Below, in pieces: positions 7,876-11,540 of a stretch of 11,540 bases of DNA. Positions within the stretch are counted from its first letter, which is position 1, and each line of letters starts with the position of its first letter. The position numbers and the translations under genes were made by a program. Source of the DNA: an uncultured Peptostreptococcaceae bacterium (lineage in GTDB: Bacteria; Bacillota; Clostridia; Peptostreptococcales; Anaerovoracaceae). The notes below the pieces were generated by a model. It ran no database searches. It was not told the origin of the DNA and saw nothing but the letters and a program-made list of their open reading frames with translations. The stretch covers positions 1-11,540 of the forward strand of contig CAJOQI010000108.1 of assembly GCA_905236895.1 (NCBI GenBank), written 5' to 3'.

Positions 7876-8676
7876 ATGGGAAAAGTATTCGTCGTTGCTT
7901 CCGGAAAGGGAGGCACAGGAAAGACAATGTTCTCCGTTAACCTGGGTGCCACCTTGGCCAAGAAAGGCTATAGCGTGGTTCTGGTTGACATGGATATGGG
8001 TCTCAGAAATCTGGACCTCTATTTTGGTTTGGAAGACAATGTTGTCTACGACGTTTACGATGTTTTGACCGGACTCTGCAAGATTAAGCAGGCTTTGATT
8101 AAGGATAAGAGGTTCGACAACCTCTATGTAATGGCTTCTTCTCCATCAAGAAGTGACGGATTCCTTACACCACTTCATATGAAGGTCCTCTCTGAAAAAC
8201 TAAAAGAGGAATTTGATTTCGTCATTATAGACGGACCTTCAGGCATAGATGACGGACTGGTGCTTGCTGCTGCAGGTGCAGACGAGGGAATAATAGTTAT
8301 TAACCCTGAATATGCCTCAATGAGAGATGGAGATAATTTGGATAGACAACTAATGGACTTGGGAATCCAGAAAAGATTCCTGGTTATTAACAATCTGGAT
8401 GTTGAACTTATGGAAGAAGGATATATTCCATCTCTCGGAGAAATTATGAGCACTCTTTCTCCTGTCCTGGCAGGAGTTATTCAGGCCGACCAGAATATAA
8501 GGATTTCAACTAATCTGGGAGTTCCTATTGTGATTAAAGAGGGAACCTATATAGAGGAAAACTTCAATAATATCGCTGATAGAATTCTTTCTGATGAAGA
8601 AGAGGAAGATATGGGACTTCGCGTAGAAGACCTTACAGAAGATTTTGAACAGAGTGAAGAGAATATTGAGGAATAA
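7876..8676 (+). CDS. minD: MinD-family ParA/MinD P-loop ATPase, without minC or minE
   Basis: MinD-type ATPases dimerise on membranes when ATP-bound and normally recruit MinC to block FtsZ rings away from mid-cell. The 266-residue product has a deviant Walker A (GKGGTGKT, residues 10-17, signature lysine K11 and K16), the DMDMGLRNLDLYFGLEDNVVY stretch close to MinD, and a switch segment DGPSGIDDG. Further downstream is the MinD-like ADQNIRISTNLGVPIV segment. Family members usually end in a basic amphipathic membrane-targeting helix. Here the last 28 residues (239-266, after NNIADRIL) contain 15 Asp/Glu and a single Arg, so that helix appears absent. The gene lies 17 bases after mrdA, with GGAGG at 7865-7869, leaving no room for minC, and no minE follows. 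MinD is the best family name, but the function may have diverged; another ParA/MinD subgroup is possible. Confidence 0.82.
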   Translation: MGKVFVVASGKGGTGKTMFSVNLGATLAKKGYSVVLVDMDMGLRNLDLYFGLEDNVVYDVYDVLTGLCKIKQALIKDKRFDNLYVMASSPSRSDGFLTPLHMKVLSEKLKEEFDFVIIDGPSGIDDGLVLAAAGADEGIIVINPEYASMRDGDNLDRQLMDLGIQKRFLVINNLDVELMEEGYIPSLGEIMSTLSPVLAGVIQADQNIRISTNLGVPIVIKEGTYIEENFNNIADRILSDEEEEDMGLRVEDLTEDFEQSEENIEE

Positions 8677-8704
8677 TCCCTGTATATGATGCGGGGATTT
8701 TTTT
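8675..8704 (+). terminator. Rho-independent terminator at the end of the mre-minD group
   Basis: AATCCC (8675-8680) pairs with GGGATT (8694-8699) around a 13-base loop, and seven T residues follow (8698-8704). The stem starts inside the minD stop codon. The 6-bp stem is modest, but position and T-tract support it. Confidence 0.75.
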
Positions 8705-8708
8705 GTTG

Positions 8709-8737
8709 TTTATAATAAGGTTAATTTGTGATATAAT
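8709..8737 (+). promoter_or_regulatory. Sigma-A-type promoter of the surface-protein gene
   Basis: A perfect TATAAT -10 box (8732-8737) is preceded by TG one base away (8729-8730), giving an extended -10. The best -35 candidate is TTTATA (8709-8714) at 17-base spacing; it is weak, as is common with extended -10 promoters. Transcription would begin near 8744, leaving a leader of roughly 40 bases before the ATG at 8783, with AAGGAG (8771-8776) as ribosome-binding site. Confidence 0.72.
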
Positions 8738-8742
8738 TAACC
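8719..8742. promoter_or_regulatory. Inverted repeat over the -10 box, candidate operator
   Basis: GGTTAATT (8719-8726) and AATTAACC (8735-8742) are perfect 8-bp inverted arms separated by 8 bases. The right arm includes the last three bases of the -10 box, and the repeat covers the whole extended -10. This layout suits a dimeric repressor that would block RNA polymerase. No regulator gene is seen nearby and I do not recognise the motif as a known operator. It could also be chance symmetry in A+T-rich promoter DNA. Confidence 0.5.
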
Positions 8743-8782
8743 ATCTTTATGAAGTTACTGTTTAGACAATAAGGAGAGAGCT

Positions 8783-11239
8783 ATGAAGAAGGTTTTTAGT
8801 TTATTTCTATGTTTAGCCTTGGTTCTGTCTTTCACAGTTTCGGTAATGGCTGAGGGGTCGGGAGATTATGGATTCAGTGTAACCGATGAAGAAAAAGCTG
8901 CAAAGCAGGAAAGAGACGACGCCTATAATGACTTAAACGAAGCAAAGGCAGAGTTGGAAGCAGCAGAAGAAGCGGTTGACCAAAGTCAAAAAGACCTGGA
9001 TGATGCAAACGCAGCCCTTGAAGAAGCGGAGAAACCTGTTAAGGATGCAGAAGCGGAAAAGAAGGCTGCGGAAGAAGAAAAAGCTACTGCTGAGCAGAAT
9101 AAAGAGAATGCGGACAAAGCCTTGGAAAATGCTGAAAAGGCTAAAGAAGACGCAGATAAAGCCGTAGAAGAAGCCGAGAAGGCTAAGACCGATGCAGATG
9201 CTGAGGAACAAGCAGCCAAGGAAGAGAAGGACGCTGCTGACGAAGCAAAGGCCCAGGCAGATAGTGAACTTGAAACGGCAGAACAGGAACTGACTGACTA
9301 TCAGGAGCAGATGGAGAAACTTAAAAACTCCAGAGATTTCTTTGAATGGCTTTCCGAGAACGGTGATACAGATGATATTAAGCAGGATGCTGCACGTGCT
9401 GTAAGAGTTCTTGATAACAAAATGGCAGCAGATGATGAGGCAGTAGTACTTAATGATGGATCCTTCATTCTTGGAACCATAACTCCTTTCTCAACTGTAT
9501 ATCCATCCACAGTGTTAGGAGAAGATACGGATGCAACCCATCTTAATAATATGAAGAAGGCCCTTAAGTGGTTTAATATCGGTAATACGGATTATAGATC
9601 CCAGGATCCGTCCATAGTGCAACTACCTGTGTCACCAACACTTATGGCAATGGGTCAAATCAATGCCAACTATATTGCTGACGATAACTGGGGACATACC
9701 AGAACCTTTAATGCTATGGAGAATATCGCACAGGCTGGAGCCGGTGCAGAGAACGAGAATTATAATCCTTACATTGGCTGGCATGATGATGAAAAGAAAG
9801 TATATGAATACCTTCAGGAATATCCTGAAGCAACAGAAGATGAAGTAAATACTGCAATCGGAATAAAATCCACAGTGACAGGTCACTATCAAACACTTAT
9901 GGAAGTGGATTATCCTACAGAATTAATCGGTGGCTATGGATATGCTGTTGGTTCTTGGGAAAATAATGGCAATACATATGTTTCTACAGTTCATACTCAT
10001 CAGTTCTGCTGGAATACCAATGCAGGATCCGGAATAAGTGTTTCTGCTATGAACAACTATATCACTGAGTATGAGAATAGCATTTCCGAAGAAGAGGCCG
10101 CGCTTAAGGAAAAGGTAGAAGAGGCTCAGAAGAAGGCTGGCGAGGCTAACGAAAAGGCTGAAGAAGCAAATGATGCATATGAAGCCGCAAAAGAAAAGGC
10201 TGTGGAAGCAGCAGATGCATTGGAAAAGGCTAAAGAAGATGCTGCTACTGCTGAAGATGAACTTAATGATGCTCAGGCAGCCAAGGATGAAGCAGATCAA
10301 GCTTTAGAGGAAGCTACAGCGAATGCTGAAGAGGCTAAGGACAAATACGATGAGGCTAAGAAGGAGTATGACGAAAAGGCTCCTGCCTTAGAGAAAGCCA
10401 AGGAAGATGCAGAAAAGGCATTAGAAGAAGCAGAAGAAAACCTGGTAAATGCTAAGGAAAAGAGAATCGCAGCAGGGGATAGACTTGTTGAAGCCCAGAA
10501 GAAATATGATGCTATCATCGTAAAGGACATTAGCATTGATGGTTTGAGTGATGAATGCTTTGTTGGAGAAAGCATCGATAAGTCAAGTGCTGTTGTAACC
10601 ATAACTCATGAGGATGGAAGCGAAGAAGTACTTTCTGCAGGAGACTATGAAATAGACGATTCTGCAATTCCAAAGGCTCTTACACCTGAAGAGGTTCTAT
10701 CTGCCAAGGATAAACCAATCGAGGTTAAGGGAAGCATTACATATCAGGGTAAGACCATTGAAGGAACCATTAAGGTTAAGACCAGGGATTATGAAATCAT
10801 CGAAAACGCCAATGATTCATGGACAAAGGGAAGCGGAATGGATTATTCCCTTACATCCAATGCTCCATATGATAAGCGTACAGAGGTCTATGTAGCAGGT
10901 TCTCAGGTTAAGGCAGATAACTATACTTTTGAAGAGGGAAGCACCAAGGTTAACTTTAAGAATAGTTTTATGGAAAGTCTTGAACCAGGCACATACGAGG
11001 TTATTGTATTCGCTACAGACGGTATGGCTAAAACCAATATGACCGTGATTGCTGAAGAAAAGACTGAACCAAGCGAGGAGCAAACAACTCCAACAACTGA
11101 CGATTCTACCACACCATCAAAGAAATCATCCTCCGTACCAAATACCGGAGATGAAAGTAACCCTGGTCTCTGGATTGGAATCCTGGCTGTAGGTTTGGGT
11201 GTTGCAGCGGGAGTGACCGTTAACAGAAGAAAACGCTAA
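8783..11239 (+). CDS. Secreted, wall-anchored CAP-domain surface protein with two coiled coils and VPNTG sorting signal
   Basis: The 818-residue product starts with a signal peptide (MKK, hydrophobic core, likely cleavage after VMA at residue 23). An Ala/Glu/Lys-rich coiled coil covers about 36-182. The central domain (about 190-430) resembles the CAP/SCP superfamily: WGHT with H305, ENIAQAG at 313-319, W333-H334, GHY at 367-369 and THQFCW near its end. A second coiled coil spans 434-577. Next come an Ig-like module (about 578-687) and a second beta module (about 688-765), then a Thr/Ser/Pro-rich spacer. The C-terminus is a sortase-type signal: VPNTG (785-789), hydrophobic stretch (795-811) and RRKR tail. 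The protein is thus probably exported and linked to peptidoglycan. CAP proteins have varied roles and the function here is unknown. It has its own promoter and terminator. Confidence 0.88.
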   Translation: MKKVFSLFLCLALVLSFTVSVMAEGSGDYGFSVTDEEKAAKQERDDAYNDLNEAKAELEAAEEAVDQSQKDLDDANAALEEAEKPVKDAEAEKKAAEEEKATAEQNKENADKALENAEKAKEDADKAVEEAEKAKTDADAEEQAAKEEKDAADEAKAQADSELETAEQELTDYQEQMEKLKNSRDFFEWLSENGDTDDIKQDAARAVRVLDNKMAADDEAVVLNDGSFILGTITPFSTVYPSTVLGEDTDATHLNNMKKALKWFNIGNTDYRSQDPSIVQLPVSPTLMAMGQINANYIADDNWGHTRTFNAMENIAQAGAGAENENYNPYIGWHDDEKKVYEYLQEYPEATEDEVNTAIGIKSTVTGHYQTLMEVDYPTELIGGYGYAVGSWENNGNTYVSTVHTHQFCWNTNAGSGISVSAMNNYITEYENSISEEEAALKEKVEEAQKKAGEANEKAEEANDAYEAAKEKAVEAADALEKAKEDAATAEDELNDAQAAKDEADQALEEATANAEEAKDKYDEAKKEYDEKAPALEKAKEDAEKALEEAEENLVNAKEKRIAAGDRLVEAQKKYDAIIVKDISIDGLSDECFVGESIDKSSAVVTITHEDGSEEVLSAGDYEIDDSAIPKALTPEEVLSAKDKPIEVKGSITYQGKTIEGTIKVKTRDYEIIENANDSWTKGSGMDYSLTSNAPYDKRTEVYVAGSQVKADNYTFEEGSTKVNFKNSFMESLEPGTYEVIVFATDGMAKTNMTVIAEEKTEPSEEQTTPTTDDSTTPSKKSSSVPNTGDESNPGLWIGILAVGLGVAAGVTVNRRKR
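8888..10513 (+). repeat. Two heptad-repeat coding tracts flanking the CAP domain
   Basis: The stretches at about 8888-9328 and 10082-10513 encode low-complexity Ala/Glu/Lys/Asp coiled coil. The peptide EKAKEDA occurs once in the first tract (9134-9154) and twice in the second (10223-10243 and 10391-10411), with near-identical codons in the first two copies. This points to shared origin or internal duplication. The CAP-coding part (about 9350-10078) lies between them and is not repetitive. Confidence 0.6.
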
Positions 11240-11263
11240 TAACCTAAAGACTATAAACACTAA

Positions 11264-11295
11264 AAAGCCGAGAGGACATCCTCTCGGCTTTGTTG
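11264..11295. terminator. Bidirectional terminator between convergent genes
   Basis: A perfect 12-bp stem (AAAGCCGAGAGG at 11264-11275 with CCTCTCGGCTTT at 11280-11291) closes a 4-base loop. On the plus strand the tail is broken (TTTGTTGTT). On the minus strand the stem runs into five T residues, so it should stop transcripts from both the surface-protein gene and the convergent rodA-type gene. Confidence 0.9.
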
Positions 11296-11348
11296 TTATA
11301 TGGGTTTATGCTGTGTTAAGGTAGTTTGGCTTTAATTATAGTGATGTC

Positions 11349-11540
11349 TTAAAACTGTATCTTCTTATTCCTTGCGCCGATGTTAAGGACAAATCCTATA
11401 GCCAGCATATTGGCAAGTACTGAGGTTCCGCCGTAGCTGAGGAAGGGAAGGGTGATTCCCGTTACAGGCATCATTCCCATGGTCATGGCGATATTCTCGA
11501 ATATCTGGAAGGTGAACATTCCAATAACACCAGAGATAAT
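11349..11540 (-). CDS. rodA: RodA/FtsW-family SEDS glycosyltransferase, C-terminal end (5' part outside window)
   Basis: Reading the minus strand from the window edge gives 63 residues before the TAA (complement of 11349-11351). They contain FENIAMTMGMMPVTGITLPF, then LSYGGTSVLANMLAIGFVLNI and a basic end (GARNKKIQF). This is the last periplasmic loop and membrane helix of the SEDS family, polymerases that make glycan strands from lipid II. MPVTGI followed by LPFLSYGG favours RodA over FtsW, and the elongasome neighbourhood agrees, but FtsW or SpoVE cannot be excluded from this fragment. It runs towards the surface-protein gene, with their ends about 110 bases apart, and is on the opposite strand to mreBCD-mrdA. 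Confidence 0.88.
   Translation of the reverse strand: MISGVIGMFTFQIFENIAMTMGMMPVTGITLPFLSYGGTSVLANMLAIGFVLNIGARNKKIQF

Noticed and set aside
8933..9219. Antisense open frames of 77 and 92 codons
   Set aside because: They mirror the biased codons of the coiled coil, giving Ser/Ala- or Phe-rich low-complexity peptides with no ribosome-binding site.
8783..11239. Surface-protein gene as a recently acquired mobile gene
   Set aside because: No insertion sequence, target duplication, integrase or tRNA boundary is visible, and base composition by eye is close to its neighbours; horizontal transfer is possible but unsupported.

Overview
The window reads as a chromosomal housekeeping and cell-envelope region from a Gram-positive, low-to-moderate G+C member of the Clostridia, most likely Lachnospiraceae. 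Pointers are strong AGGAGG-type ribosome-binding sites, frequent AGA arginine codons, the mreB-mreC-mreD-mrdA-minD order, a PBP2 much longer than the classical enzyme, and a VPNTG-type wall-sorting signal. The family-level placement is inferred from gene content and style, not from a database match. I see no rRNA, tRNA, CRISPR array, transposase or phage gene.

Layout. At 1-759 is the 3' part of a trigger-factor-type chaperone gene, closed by a strong hairpin terminator (771-797). A same-strand group follows: nrdR (921-1388, repressor of ribonucleotide reductase genes), cmk (1391-2041, CMP/dCMP kinase) and radC (2071-2751, JAMM/MPN+ protein). Next come the shape genes mreB (2780-3817), mreC (3814-4626), mreD (4623-5126) and mrdA/PBP2 (5123-7858), where each stop overlaps the next start as ATGA. 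A minD-family ATPase (7876-8676) follows and ends at a terminator that begins in its own stop codon. No minC or minE is present.

An independently transcribed gene (8783-11239) encodes an 818-residue secreted surface protein: signal peptide, coiled coil, CAP/SCP-like domain, second coiled coil, two Ig-like modules, VPNTG sorting signal. Its promoter has an extended -10 box (8729-8737) inside a perfect 8-bp inverted repeat (8719-8742), which looks like an operator. A hairpin (11264-11291) suited to terminate in both directions separates it from the 3' end of a convergent rodA-type gene (11349-11540, minus strand), which runs off the window.

How the genes fit together. MreB, MreC, MreD, PBP2 and RodA form the elongasome that builds lateral-wall peptidoglycan: RodA polymerises glycan, PBP2 cross-links it, MreCD link and activate the enzymes, and MreB filaments orient them. 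NrdR and CMK both concern the nucleotide supply. The less ordinary points are the orphan MinD with a strongly acidic C-terminus in place of a membrane-targeting helix, two long insertions around the KTG motif of PBP2, the coil-CAP-coil surface protein with its candidate operator, and rodA lying on the opposite strand across that gene.
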